The position numbers and the translations under genes were made by a program. A stretch of 64,000 nt of DNA from Niastella vici (GTDB lineage: Bacteria > Bacteroidota > Bacteroidia > Chitinophagales > Chitinophagaceae): NCBI RefSeq assembly GCF_002077945.1, contig NZ_LVYD01000041.1, forward strand, positions 310,001 to 374,000. Reading direction: 5' to 3'. How positions within the stretch are numbered: the first letter of the stretch is position 1; each line of letters opens with the position of its first letter. Below, piece after piece: positions 44,327 to 53,040 of the stretch. A model generated the notes under the pieces. That model did not search any database, was not told the origin of the DNA, and worked only from the letters and a program-made list of their open reading frames with translations.

Positions 44327-45766
44327 ATGCTCATCGACCCCATATTACTGCATAAATACAATGTGCCTGTTCCCCGTTATACCAGCTATCCAACAGTACC
44401 TTGCTGGCACGATCATATTGATGCACAACAATGGACAACCACTTTTCAACAACAGTTCAAAGCGCAAAATCATAGCAAAGGCATCAGTCTTTATTTACAC
44501 CTGCCTTTTTGCGAATCATTGTGTACCTACTGTGGTTGCAATAAAAAAATAACGACCAATCACAGTGTTGAAGGTGAATACCTGCAGGCCATTATTACCG
44601 AATGGAAAATATATCGCCAACTAATGGGTGAAGCACCGGTTATCAGGGAAATGCATTTGGGTGGCGGCACGCCTACTTTCTTTTCGCCGCAGCACCTTGA
44701 ACAACTGATCACCGCCATTACAAAAGACGCCATTATTCATCCTGAACATGAGTTCAGTATTGAAGGACATCCGAATAACACTACCAAACAACACATGGAA
44801 ACCCTGTACCAGCTTGGGTTTAGGCGAATCAGTTTCGGTGTACAGGATAATGACCCCAGGGTACAGCGCATCATCAACCGCATTCAACCTTTTGAAAATG
44901 TACAACGGGTAACCGAACAGGCGCGCGCCATTGGGTTCACTGCAGTGAATTTCGATCTCATATATGGATTGCCGTTACAAACGGTTCCCTCCGTACAACA
45001 AAGTATTTTACAATCGCTTCAATTGCGGCCCGACCGCGTGGCGTTTTATAGTTATGCCCATGTACCCTGGACAAGCCGCGGACAACGTTTGTTCGATGAG
45101 AATGATTTACCCGGTGCGGCATTGAAAATGGAATTGTATCAAACCGGCCGGCAATTATTTATGGAGCATGGCTATACTGATATTGGTATGGACCATTTTG
45201 CCTTGCCCGGCGATGCCTTGCATACTGCCTGGCAACAGGGCACCTTACACCGGAATTTTATGGGTTACACCACGCAACACAGCGGGTTATTGGTAGGACT
45301 GGGGGTATCGGCCATCAGCGATCTGGGTGTGGCGTTTGCCCAGAACCATAAAACATTACACGATTATTATCAATGCCTGAAAGCCCATGCCGGTAATGAT
45401 ACCGAAGATGGAAGCGATCCTGCCGCACATGATCTACGCCACCCTGCAAGCGAAAACACTTCCCTGCCGGTAGTGAAAGGATATTTTCTTACCAATGAAG
45501 ACGAAGCTTTCCGCAAATATATTCTGGAAGTGATCTGCCGCGGTTCGGCCCGGTTCCAACCCGAACACCTGCCCCTGCTGCAGCAATATACTTTTCCCGA
45601 ATTGAAATTACTGGAAGCCGATCGGCTGGTTGAATGGAATTCAACAGGCATATGGGTAACCGAACAGGGCCGTCATTTTCTGCGGAATATATGTAAGGCG
45701 TTCGACTTGCATTTACTACGGAAACAGATATCAGCGGAAGATACTTTGTTTAGTAAGGCAATCTAG
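44327..45766 (+). CDS. hemN: Oxygen-independent coproporphyrinogen III oxidase
   Basis: A radical-SAM enzyme that decarboxylates coproporphyrinogen III without oxygen. At 479 residues, it has the start PRYTSYPTVP, the iron-sulfur motif CESLCTYCGC (Cx3Cx2CxC), the HLGGGTPTFF segment and QDNDPRVQRIINRIQP. It is slightly long: an insert of about 25 residues rich in Asp, Ala and His lies around residue 352. It heads the heme gene region, upstream of hemJ and hemH on the opposite strand. Confidence 0.95.
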   Translation: MLIDPILLHKYNVPVPRYTSYPTVPCWHDHIDAQQWTTTFQQQFKAQNHSKGISLYLHLPFCESLCTYCGCNKKITTNHSVEGEYLQAIITEWKIYRQLMGEAPVIREMHLGGGTPTFFSPQHLEQLITAITKDAIIHPEHEFSIEGHPNNTTKQHMETLYQLGFRRISFGVQDNDPRVQRIINRIQPFENVQRVTEQARAIGFTAVNFDLIYGLPLQTVPSVQQSILQSLQLRPDRVAFYSYAHVPWTSRGQRLFDENDLPGAALKMELYQTGRQLFMEHGYTDIGMDHFALPGDALHTAWQQGTLHRNFMGYTTQHSGLLVGLGVSAISDLGVAFAQNHKTLHDYYQCLKAHAGNDTEDGSDPAAHDLRHPASENTSLPVVKGYFLTNEDEAFRKYILEVICRGSARFQPEHLPLLQQYTFPELKLLEADRLVEWNSTGIWVTEQGRHFLRNICKAFDLHLLRKQISAEDTLFSKAI

Positions 45767-45842
45767 CGATTTTGAGATTTCGAGATTTTTAGATTTCGGA
45801 ATTTACTTAAATCTCAAAATCAACAAATCCCAAAATCAGCAA
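45766..45842. repeat. GATTTTGA-type octad repeat element (solo copy 3)
   Basis: Left arm GATTTTGA-GATTTCGA-GATTTTTA-GATTTCGG (8-bp period). Right arm AAATCTCA-AAATCAAC-AAATCCCA-AAATCAGC. It lies between the convergent ends of hemN and hemJ and fills that gap. Confidence 0.8.
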
Positions 45843-46382
45843 TCATTTCTTCTTCTGCCTGATGTTCTTGTAGATCTTGATCGCGCTCATTAACACAACA
45901 ACAAAACCAATAAGACCAACCAGCCCCCACACAACACTCATATTTTCTTTTACTTCGGCCAGCATCACAATGGCAACCAGGAAAATGGTGGCCACTTCGT
46001 TCCAGATGCGTAATTTTTGCGAGCTGTATTTGAATACGCCCTTCATTTGTTGTTTATAAATAGCATGAAGGGTAAAATGATAAGCGTATAACCCGATAAC
46101 AAAAAACAGTTTAATGTTAAGCCAGTCCATCGATGCCCCGCCGAACTTTCCAAACCATAGCCAGGGGCCCAGGATCAGCGTGATAATGGCAGAAGGCCAG
46201 GTAATGCCAAACCACAACCGCCTGATCATAATATTGAACTGATTGCGCAGAATGGTTTTCTCCGGTTCGCTTTTTTCGCCGGCCTCCGTGTTATAAACAA
46301 AAAGCCGTACAATGTAAAACAGGCCGCTGAACCAGGTTACAATAAAAACGATGTGTAATGCAATGATGTAGCTGTAATTCAT
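45843..46382 (-). CDS. hemJ: Protoporphyrinogen IX oxidase HemJ
   Basis: A four-helix membrane protein of 179 residues that oxidises protoporphyrinogen IX to protoporphyrin IX. Seen: HIVFIVTWFSGLFYIVRLFVY with the conserved His10 and Arg, the FLVYNTEA-like turn, and LNIKLFFVIGLYAYH with the conserved Lys and His. It is convergent with hemN and 40 bases downstream of hemH. No HemG or HemY is seen, so HemJ is the sole candidate for this step. Confidence 0.9.
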   Translation of the reverse strand: MNYSYIIALHIVFIVTWFSGLFYIVRLFVYNTEAGEKSEPEKTILRNQFNIMIRRLWFGITWPSAIITLILGPWLWFGKFGGASMDWLNIKLFFVIGLYAYHFTLHAIYKQQMKGVFKYSSQKLRIWNEVATIFLVAIVMLAEVKENMSVVWGLVGLIGFVVVLMSAIKIYKNIRQKKK

Positions 46383-46422
46383 AGTGTAAGGTTGGTCAGT
46401 GATATATTAAAGCGCTTATTGC

Positions 46423-47451
46423 TTATTTTTCATTGTCCTTTACCCAACTTGCAATCGCCTTCACCCACATAGGGTGCACGTTTAAACAGGGTATCATGGT
46501 AAACGATTCACCACCTGCCTGCATAAAAGTTTCCTTGCCCTGTTCTGCAATTTCTTCAAGCGTTTCGAGACAATCGCTCACAAATGCCGGACAAGCCACC
46601 AACAAATTTTTTACTCCTTCTGTGGGCAATTCGGCCAGTCGTTGCGCCGTGTAAGGCTTCAGCCATTCATCCCTGCCGAGGCGCGATTGAAACGAGAAAC
46701 TGTATTTCTGCGCCGGTATCTCTAACAGGGCGGCCACTTTTTTTGTGGTAACCAGGCATTGATGCCGGTAACATTGCTTATGCGCTTCACTGCTCACTTC
46801 ACAACAATTATTCACCTTGAGGCAATGATTGCCGGTAATATCTCCTTTATGAATATGCCGCTCGGGCACACCGTGATAGCTGAACAAAAAATGATCGTAG
46901 GGTTGTTGCAGATAAGGCTTCATACTCGCCGCCAGGGCATCGAGGTATAAAGTATTATCGTAGTAAGGCGGTATAACAGTAAGCTTGAAAGCATACTTTC
47001 CTTTTACATGCGCTTCTTTGGCGTATTCAACCGCTGTTTCATAACTGCTCATGGCATAATGCGGATACAGGGGCACCAGCACCACTTCTTCGAGGCCGGG
47101 CATTTTTTCCAACAGTTCGTCGTAGGCCGTCCACGGTGCGGGGGCGCCATAACGCATGGCCAGGGCAACCGGTTCGGTAACCTGTTGTTGCAAGGCTTCC
47201 TGTAATTGTTTGCTCAATACCATCAGGGGCGAACCGGCCGCGGTCCAGATGGTGGAATAAGCATGCGCCGATTTGGGGGCCCTGAACGGAACGATGATCC
47301 CTTTTACCAGTAATAACCGGCCCAGCCAGGGCATATCGATCACCCGCTCATCCATCAAAAACTCGTTCAGGTAACGACGTACATCCTTTACCCGGGTTGA
47401 ATCGGGTGAGCCCAGGTTCATTAAAACAATACCTCTTTTTGTTGCTGTCAT
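46423..47451 (-). CDS. hemH: Ferrochelatase
   Basis: Inserts iron into protoporphyrin IX to give protoheme. The 342-residue protein has GIVLMNLGSPDS, the catalytic His193 in SYHGVPERH, and the AFVSDCLETLEEI segment. It carries a cysteine cluster at 210, 216, 217, 227 and 232; similar clusters bind a [2Fe-2S] centre in some bacterial ferrochelatases. The ATG at 47451 (MTATKRG) is preferred to 47496 because a promoter box lies between them. HemJ follows 40 bases downstream. Confidence 0.93.
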   Translation of the reverse strand: MTATKRGIVLMNLGSPDSTRVKDVRRYLNEFLMDERVIDMPWLGRLLLVKGIIVPFRAPKSAHAYSTIWTAAGSPLMVLSKQLQEALQQQVTEPVALAMRYGAPAPWTAYDELLEKMPGLEEVVLVPLYPHYAMSSYETAVEYAKEAHVKGKYAFKLTVIPPYYDNTLYLDALAASMKPYLQQPYDHFLFSYHGVPERHIHKGDITGNHCLKVNNCCEVSSEAHKQCYRHQCLVTTKKVAALLEIPAQKYSFSFQSRLGRDEWLKPYTAQRLAELPTEGVKNLLVACPAFVSDCLETLEEIAEQGKETFMQAGGESFTMIPCLNVHPMWVKAIASWVKDNEK

Positions 47452-47463
47452 AATTATTGATTG

Positions 47464-47496
47464 CAAAAATAACCCCGATAACAACTTAAAAATCAA
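47464..47496 (-). promoter_or_regulatory. Predicted hemH promoter
   Basis: On the minus strand TATTTTTG (47464..47471) matches TAnnTTTG exactly, with a TTG 22 bases upstream (47494..47496). It supports the hemH start at 47451. Confidence 0.5.
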
Positions 47497-47880
47497 TTTT
47501 TCTTACCACTCCTCCCATTAATGACAAACCCATGAAGAAGGAGCTTTATATGTTCCGCACCTATAGGGAAACACCTACCAACCCCGGCGAAACCACCGGT
47601 CATGATCCTAAGAACCGGTTGCCCCAACAACTGAACAGCCAACCGCGCCAGCCCGTTTGCCGGAGAATGGATTAGCTCAGCATTAAAAATTCTTCTAACC
47701 TGATTTTATAAAAACCGGCTATGAAAAAGCTCCGGTTCCGCCCAAACCCGCACCCGTATTGTAATACAATTCATCCCTGAAAAGCCTCAATGAATTTCCT
47801 CATATGCTCACATGATGATAATCAGACAGTAAAATGACAAAGCAATGACAGACTTATTAGGACATTGACGAGTCCGAAAG
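47497..47880. other. Divergent region between hemH and hemA
   Basis: About 380 bases without a recognised family. It holds the hemH promoter, a 47-codon ORF (47532..47675) and the hemA promoter region. No regulator-binding palindrome stands out. Confidence 0.5.
47532..47675 (+). CDS. Small ORF, 47 residues, unknown
   Basis: Starts MKKELYMFRTYRETP and ends QPVCRRMD. It is hydrophilic, Pro/Arg/Gln-rich, and has one Cys. No ribosome-binding site or family match was seen. Base use is like coding sequence nearby, but it could be chance. Confidence 0.25.
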   Translation: MKKELYMFRTYRETPTNPGETTGHDPKNRLPQQLNSQPRQPVCRRMD

Positions 47881-47888
47881 TATTTTTG
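47881..47888 (+). promoter_or_regulatory. Predicted -7 box of hemA
   Basis: TATTTTTG matches TAnnTTTG exactly, 29 bases before the hemA ATG. A TTG lies only 13 bases upstream, shorter than usual. Confidence 0.4.
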
Positions 47889-47916
47889 CAGAGTCACTTT
47901 TCAGAATTCGATATTC

Positions 47917-49152
47917 ATGCACGGAAACAGTACCAAGGACATAACGAAATTTTTCATAGCCGGGATCAATTACAAAAAATCCGATGCTGCAATCAGAGGA
48001 CAATTTGCAGTGAGTAATGATCAATACGCTACCCTGCTTACCCAGGCGCCTGAATTTGGTTTGCATGAGTTATTTGTTTTAAGCACCTGCAACCGTACCG
48101 AAATTTACGGCTTTGCCGAAAGTGCCGATCAACTGATCAAACTCCTGTGCACCCAAACCGAAGGAAACGCCACCACATTTTCCCAATTAGCATACATAAA
48201 GAACGGCATGGCCGCCATAGAACACCTGTTCTCGGTTGCTGCCGGTCTCGACTCCCAAATATTAGGTGATTACGAAATTGTAGGGCAAATAAAACAGGCT
48301 GTAAAATTCAGCAAGGAGCATGGCTTTACCGACTCCTTTATGGAACGCCTGGTAAACTGCGTGCTGCAATCTTCAAAAGCTATAAAGAATCAAACCAACC
48401 TGAGTGGCGGAACCGTTTCGGTTTCTTTTGCCGCCGTTCAATATATCAGGGAAAAGGTTACCAATATCGCCAACAAAAAGATCCTGTTGCTGGGTGTTGG
48501 TAAAATTGGCCGCAATACCTGCAAGAACCTGGTCGATTACCTCGATGCCGACCACATCACCCTCATTAACCGCACGCCCGATAAAGCGCTTCAACTGGCC
48601 GAAGAACTGGACCTGCATCATGCGCCACTGAGCGAACTGGCACAGAAAATAGAAGAATCGGATATCATACTGGTAGCCACCAATTCAGTAGAACCTACCA
48701 TTAAACAATCGCACCTCGAAGGCAAAGGAGAAAAATTGATCATCGATCTGTCGGTTCCCTTCAATGTAGAAGAAAGCGCCCAGGAATTGCCGAATGTGCA
48801 CCTGGTGAATGTTGATGAGCTGTCGAAACTGAAAGATGAGACCCTGCAAATGCGGGAAGCAGAAGTGCCCAAAGCCTGGAATATCATTCGTGAACATATT
48901 GACGAATTCCTGGAATGGGTCGAAATGCGCAAGCATGTGCCGGTATTCAAAGCCGTTAAAACAAAACTTAAAGAGATCCAGACCTTTCCATCATATATTC
49001 AACTTTCGCCCGAATTAGCTGCATGCCAAACTATAAATGCCGACGAGAAAATACAACGGGTGATCAATGGCATGGCCTCTAAAATGCGCCAGCGTAACCA
49101 ACGCGGCTGTTATTATATAGAAGCCATCAATGAATTTATTGCGCCCAACTGA
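47917..49152 (+). CDS. hemA: Glutamyl-tRNA reductase
   Basis: Reduces Glu-tRNA to glutamate-1-semialdehyde with NADPH, the committed C5-pathway step. The 411-residue protein has the catalytic Cys in LSTCNRTEIY (about residue 61), the GLDSQILGDYEIVGQIKQA motif, the Rossmann VGKIGRNTCKNL and the C-terminal dimerisation helix. It begins a rightward hem gene set. A TGAATGG-type repeat starts 4 bases after its stop, between it and hemC. Confidence 0.95.
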   Translation: MHGNSTKDITKFFIAGINYKKSDAAIRGQFAVSNDQYATLLTQAPEFGLHELFVLSTCNRTEIYGFAESADQLIKLLCTQTEGNATTFSQLAYIKNGMAAIEHLFSVAAGLDSQILGDYEIVGQIKQAVKFSKEHGFTDSFMERLVNCVLQSSKAIKNQTNLSGGTVSVSFAAVQYIREKVTNIANKKILLLGVGKIGRNTCKNLVDYLDADHITLINRTPDKALQLAEELDLHHAPLSELAQKIEESDIILVATNSVEPTIKQSHLEGKGEKLIIDLSVPFNVEESAQELPNVHLVNVDELSKLKDETLQMREAEVPKAWNIIREHIDEFLEWVEMRKHVPVFKAVKTKLKEIQTFPSYIQLSPELAACQTINADEKIQRVINGMASKMRQRNQRGCYYIEAINEFIAPN

Positions 49153-49155
49153 TTT

Positions 49156-49275
49156 GGTGAATGGTGAATGGTGAATGGTGAATGGTGAATAAGCCTCGCG
49201 AATCAGGAGGCTTGCAGGCAAACAGAAACCTCAAAAATTCGGATTCCATTGACCATTGCCCATTGACCATTCACG
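49156..49275. repeat. TGAATGG-type heptad repeat element (copy 1)
   Basis: Left arm TGAATGG repeated four times with exact 7-bp period (about 49158-49188). Right arm CCATTGA-CCATTGC-CCATTGA-CCATTCA, the reverse complement type. It fills the hemA-hemC gap, and its right end contributes a TTG to the hemC promoter. Confidence 0.8.
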
Positions 49276-49290
49276 AATACATTAGCTTTG
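49263..49290 (+). promoter_or_regulatory. Predicted hemC promoter
   Basis: TTG (49263..49265), 17 bases, then TAGCTTTG (49283..49290): both elements of the Bacteroidetes consensus at accepted spacing. The TTG lies inside the right arm of the repeat element. The ATG is 24 bases downstream of the -7 box. Confidence 0.6.
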
Positions 49291-49313
49291 CAGAAATTTT
49301 TGAATTAGCACTG

Positions 49314-50282
49314 ATGAATAAAGTGATCCGTATAGGCACCAGGGAAAGCCAGTTGGCAGTTTGGCAGGCTACCCAGGTAAAAGACCTGTTAACGAAACAT
49401 GGGTTTTCCGCAGAACTGGTATATATAAAAAGTGAAGGGGATATTGACCTTAAAACCCCATTGTATGAAATGGGTGTACAGGGCATTTTTACCCGCAGTC
49501 TCGATATTGCCCTGCTGAACGAGCGCATCGATATCGCCGTGCACTCCCTGAAAGACGTTCCCACCCAGTTGCCCAATGGCATTGTTACCGCCGCGGTTTT
49601 ACAAAGAGCTTCCTATAAAGACTTACTGGTATATAATAATATGCCCGAAGCCGGCAATCAGCAACCGGCAATCGGCAATGCCCAAACTACGGGTTCCGGA
49701 TTCACCATTGACCATTCACCATTGACCATAGCCACCAGCAGCATTCGCCGCAAGGCCCAATGGCTGAACCGTTACCCCAACCACACTATCGAGAACCTGC
49801 GCGGTAATGTAAATACCCGTTTGCAAAAACTGGCCGACAGTCACTGGAACGGAGCCATTTTTGCCGCAGCCGGATTGGAAAGAATTGGCCTGCGCCCGGC
49901 CGCATCCATTGAACTGGACTGGATGTTGCCTGCACCCGCACAGGGCGCCATCACCGTAGTATGCCGCAGCAATGATCAATTTGCATTTGAAGCCTGTCAG
50001 CTGTTCCACGATGCGAATACCGCCCTTTGTACTTCCATCGAACGCGACTTCCTGCGTGCATTGCTGGGTGGTTGCTCCACCCCTATCAGCGCGCTGGCAG
50101 CCATCACCGGCGACCAGCTTCATTTTCAGGGAAACATTCTGTCGCTTGATGGTACCCAAAAAGCGACCATCGAAAAAACAATCGCTGTTAACAATAGCAA
50201 CAACCTGGGTGTTAATGCCGCCAAAGAACTCTTAGAAAATGGCGGACAGGTTATTGCCGATCAGATAAGAAATGGCAAATAA
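49314..50282 (+). CDS. hemC: Porphobilinogen deaminase (hydroxymethylbilane synthase)
   Basis: Joins four porphobilinogens into hydroxymethylbilane. Starting MNKVIRIGTRESQLAVWQA at 49314, it has 322 residues. Motifs: HSLKDVPTQLP, IATSSIRRKAQWL, LRGNVNTRLQKL and the cofactor-binding Cys254 in LGGCSTPISA. A longer in-frame ORF from 49182 reads through the upstream repeat and is not the start. Residues about 111-137, between LLVYNN and IATSS, look inserted and are encoded by a repeat (49644..49731). It overlaps hemD by 11 bases. Confidence 0.93.
   Translation: MNKVIRIGTRESQLAVWQATQVKDLLTKHGFSAELVYIKSEGDIDLKTPLYEMGVQGIFTRSLDIALLNERIDIAVHSLKDVPTQLPNGIVTAAVLQRASYKDLLVYNNMPEAGNQQPAIGNAQTTGSGFTIDHSPLTIATSSIRRKAQWLNRYPNHTIENLRGNVNTRLQKLADSHWNGAIFAAAGLERIGLRPAASIELDWMLPAPAQGAITVVCRSNDQFAFEACQLFHDANTALCTSIERDFLRALLGGCSTPISALAAITGDQLHFQGNILSLDGTQKATIEKTIAVNNSNNLGVNAAKELLENGGQVIADQIRNGK
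49644..49731 (+). repeat. Heptad repeat inserted in hemC coding sequence
   Basis: Left part GGCAATC-AGCAACC-GGCAATC-GGCAATG, right part TTCACCA-TTGACCA-TTCACCA-TTGACCA, both with 7-bp period. The right arm matches the TGAATGG family. It adds 27 or so codons in frame at a variable loop. Confidence 0.7.
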
Positions 50283-50973
50283 GATCTCCATATTAAGCAC
50301 CCGGCCACTGGAAAAAGCTTTGCTCGAAGCTGCCAAGGCAAAAGATATCCAGATCGATATCGTATCGTTCATTGACACCACGACTATAGAAACAACAGGC
50401 CTCCATGACGAAATTGGCAAACTGTTAAAGCAACCCGCTTCGGTGGTATTCACCAGCATGAATGCCGTGAACAGCGTGGCTGCCCATATAAACGGGCAAA
50501 CGCCCGAGTGGGCCATTTTCTGTATCGGGAACACCACCCGCCAGCTGGCCGCGCGGTATTTTGGCGAACAATGCATTCATACCGTTGGCAATAATGCAAG
50601 CGACCTGGCCGATAAGATCATCAGCGAAAAAACTGTAAAACAGGTTGTTTTTTTCTGTGGCGACCAGCGCCGGGAGGAGTTGCCCGGCAAGCTTCGGCAA
50701 AACGGAATAACCGTGCAGGAAGTGATCGTTTACCATACCATTAGCACGCCCCATAAAGTTGAGAAAGCGTATGATGGTATTTTGTTTTTCAGCCCCAGCG
50801 CCGTACAAAGTTATTTTTACGCCAATGCCATTACCCCTTCAACCATCTTGTTTGCCATTGGCCAAACAACCGCCGATGCCATAAGATCATTTACCGATAA
50901 CCTGGTCATTGAATCGGAACGTCCCGGTAAAGATGAACTGGTAAAAAAAATGTTTCAATTTTTTAAAAAGTAA
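50272..50973 (+). CDS. hemD: Uroporphyrinogen-III synthase
   Basis: Closes hydroxymethylbilane into uroporphyrinogen III with inversion of ring D. The 233-residue protein shows the weakly conserved HemD fold: [25 protein letters not shown], then [12 protein letters not shown] and [13 protein letters not shown]. Its start overlaps the hemC end by 11 bases and hemE follows 14 bases later, which strengthens the call. Confidence 0.85.
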   Translation: MANKISILSTRPLEKALLEAAKAKDIQIDIVSFIDTTTIETTGLHDEIGKLLKQPASVVFTSMNAVNSVAAHINGQTPEWAIFCIGNTTRQLAARYFGEQCIHTVGNNASDLADKIISEKTVKQVVFFCGDQRREELPGKLRQNGITVQEVIVYHTISTPHKVEKAYDGILFFSPSAVQSYFYANAITPSTILFAIGQTTADAIRSFTDNLVIESERPGKDELVKKMFQFFKK

Positions 50974-50987
50974 CACCACTACATATT

Positions 50988-52028
50988 ATGCTGCAAAATG
51001 ACCTGTTATTAAGAACACTGAAAGGAGAACAAGTAGAACGCCCCCCCGTATGGATGATGCGCCAGGCCGGCCGGTATTTACCTGAATACATGGCCTTACG
51101 CGAGAAATATGGCTTCTTCGAACGGTGCCAGACACCCGAACTGGCCTGCGAAATAACCATTCAACCCGTCGACATCATTGGCGTAGATGCAGCCATCCTG
51201 TTTTCCGACATCCTGGTGGTTCCCCAGGCCATGGGCATGGAAGTACAACTGATAGAAAGCAAAGGGCCGCTGTTACCCGACCCCATTAAAAATATAAACG
51301 ACCTCAACCGCATTCGCGTAGCCGACGTGAACGAAACGCTTCACTACGTTTTTGACGCTATTAAGCTCATCAAACAGGAACTGAACGGCCGCGTTCCCCT
51401 CATTGGTTTTGCCGGCGCCCCCTGGACGCTGCTGTGCTATATGGTACAGGGCAAGGGCTCCAAAACATTCGATGAAGCTAAAATATTCTGTTATACCCAA
51501 CCCGAAACAGCGCATCGCCTGTTGCAAATGATCACCGATACCACCATCGCTTATTTGAAAGGACAGGTAAAAGCCGGTGTGGATGTAATTCAGATCTTCG
51601 ATAGCTGGGGCGGTTTGCTGAGCCCCGATGATTTCGAGAATTTTTCTTTACAATATATTCGCCAGATCGTTGCCGCATTAAAAGAGGAAGTAGCCACGAT
51701 CATTTTTGCCAAAGGCGCCTGGCATTCGCTGCAATCTATGGCAGCTACCGGCGCACATGGCCTGGGAATTGACTGGTGCATTACCCCTGCTATGGCCCGC
51801 CAACTGGCAGGCCCCAATGTAACGCTGCAGGGCAATTTTGACCCCGCCAAATTGCTGGCGCCTATTCCCGTTATTCAAAAAGAAGTGAAGAAGATGCTGC
51901 ATGATTTCGGCGGTCATCGTCATATCGCCAACCTGGGCCATGGTATTTTACCCAATGTACCGGTTGATCATGCAAGGGCATTTGTTGATGCGGTGAAAGA
52001 ATACAAACAACAAGGCATCGAGGCATAA
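50988..52028 (+). CDS. hemE: Uroporphyrinogen decarboxylase
   Basis: Removes four carboxyls from uroporphyrinogen III to give coproporphyrinogen III. The 346-residue protein has the signature [16 protein letters not shown] (about residue 22), then [29 protein letters not shown] and the C-terminal GHGILPNVP. Length is normal. HemF starts 1 base after its stop. Confidence 0.96.
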   Translation: MLQNDLLLRTLKGEQVERPPVWMMRQAGRYLPEYMALREKYGFFERCQTPELACEITIQPVDIIGVDAAILFSDILVVPQAMGMEVQLIESKGPLLPDPIKNINDLNRIRVADVNETLHYVFDAIKLIKQELNGRVPLIGFAGAPWTLLCYMVQGKGSKTFDEAKIFCYTQPETAHRLLQMITDTTIAYLKGQVKAGVDVIQIFDSWGGLLSPDDFENFSLQYIRQIVAALKEEVATIIFAKGAWHSLQSMAATGAHGLGIDWCITPAMARQLAGPNVTLQGNFDPAKLLAPIPVIQKEVKKMLHDFGGHRHIANLGHGILPNVPVDHARAFVDAVKEYKQQGIEA

Positions 52029-52029
52029 T

Positions 52030-52956
52030 ATGATCATTGACCACATGAACATCAAAGAAAACTGGATAAACTATATATACTCCCTGCAGGACCGTATTTG
52101 TGCAGCGCTTGAAAAAGAAGATGGCAGGGCAACCTTCAGGGAAGACCAGTGGCAACGCCCCGAAGGCGGCGGTGGTAAAACCCGCGTTATTGCCAATGGC
52201 AATGTATTTGAAAAAGGCGGCGTTAACACCTCGGTAGTATTTGGCGAAGTAACCGACCCCATGCGCAACCAGTTAAAGATAAATGGGAAAAGCTGGTTTG
52301 CCTGTGGCCTGTCGCTGGTATTGCATCCTGTGAATCCGTTCGTACCCACCGTGCATTGTAATTATAGAATGTTTGAAGTGTATGGCGATGAAGGCACGGC
52401 TGCCGACCGCTGGTTTGGCGGGGGTACCGATCTTACGCCGTATTATTTGTTCGAAGAAGATGCCCGGCATTTTCATCAAACGTATAAGAATGCCTGCGCT
52501 GCCTTCGATGCCGGCTTTTACCCCACATTCAAAAAAGAATGCGACAACTATTTTGTGAACTGGCATCGCAATAAAGAACGCCGGGGTATTGGCGGTATCT
52601 TTTATGATCACCAGCGCCCTTCGGCAGAAAAAGATGTACAGTTCTGGTTCAATTTTGCACAATCCTGTGGCGATTCGTTTTTAACCGCTTACCTGCCCAT
52701 CGTACAAAAAAGAAAAGAATTACCTTATACCGAACAACACAAACACTGGCAGGAGATCCGCCGCGGCCGGTATGTTGAATTCAACCTGGTTCATGACCGG
52801 GGCACTTTGTTTGGTTTGAAAACAAATGGAAGAACGGAAAGTATTTTAATGAGCCTGCCGCCCACCGTACGTTTTGAATATAATTATCAACCCCAGGCAG
52901 GCAGCGAGGAAGACAAACTGTTACAGGCCTGTTTGAACCCGGTTGACTGGGTGTAA
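52030..52956 (+). CDS. hemF: Coproporphyrinogen III oxidase, aerobic
   Basis: Oxidatively decarboxylates coproporphyrinogen III using O2. The 308-residue protein has GGGKTRVIANGNVFEKGGVN in part, NYRMFEVYG, WFGGGTDLTPYYLFEEDARHFH, quoted in part, and GRYVEFNLVHDRGTLFGLKT. ATG at 52045 (MNIKENW) is an alternative start. With hemN in the same cluster the cell can do this step with or without oxygen. The S23 element begins at the stop codon. Confidence 0.96.
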   Translation: MIIDHMNIKENWINYIYSLQDRICAALEKEDGRATFREDQWQRPEGGGGKTRVIANGNVFEKGGVNTSVVFGEVTDPMRNQLKINGKSWFACGLSLVLHPVNPFVPTVHCNYRMFEVYGDEGTAADRWFGGGTDLTPYYLFEEDARHFHQTYKNACAAFDAGFYPTFKKECDNYFVNWHRNKERRGIGGIFYDHQRPSAEKDVQFWFNFAQSCGDSFLTAYLPIVQKRKELPYTEQHKHWQEIRRGRYVEFNLVHDRGTLFGLKTNGRTESILMSLPPTVRFEYNYQPQAGSEEDKLLQACLNPVDWV

Positions 52957-53009
52957 GGGGATTTTGAGATTTGGGGATTTAGGGATTTTTAGATTTACTG
53001 ATCGGAATG

Positions 53010-53038
53010 CGATTGATCGTTGCAAAACAAATCAATCG
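53010..53038. promoter_or_regulatory. Inverted repeat before the S23 gene
   Basis: CGATTGAT (53010..53017) and ATCAATCG (53031..53038), an 8-bp perfect inverted repeat with a 13-base spacer, ending 2 bases before the ATG. It could be an operator or hairpin over the start codon. Confidence 0.5.
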
Positions 53039-53040
53039 AT

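Noticed and set aside
49156-49188. CRISPR-like tandem repeats
   Set aside because: Units are only 7 bases with no unique spacers, and the right side is inverted. No cas genes are present.
49182-49313. Longer hemC reading frame starting MVNKPRESGG
   Set aside because: It reads through the repeat element, lies upstream of the promoter, and adds 44 residues not seen in HemC proteins.
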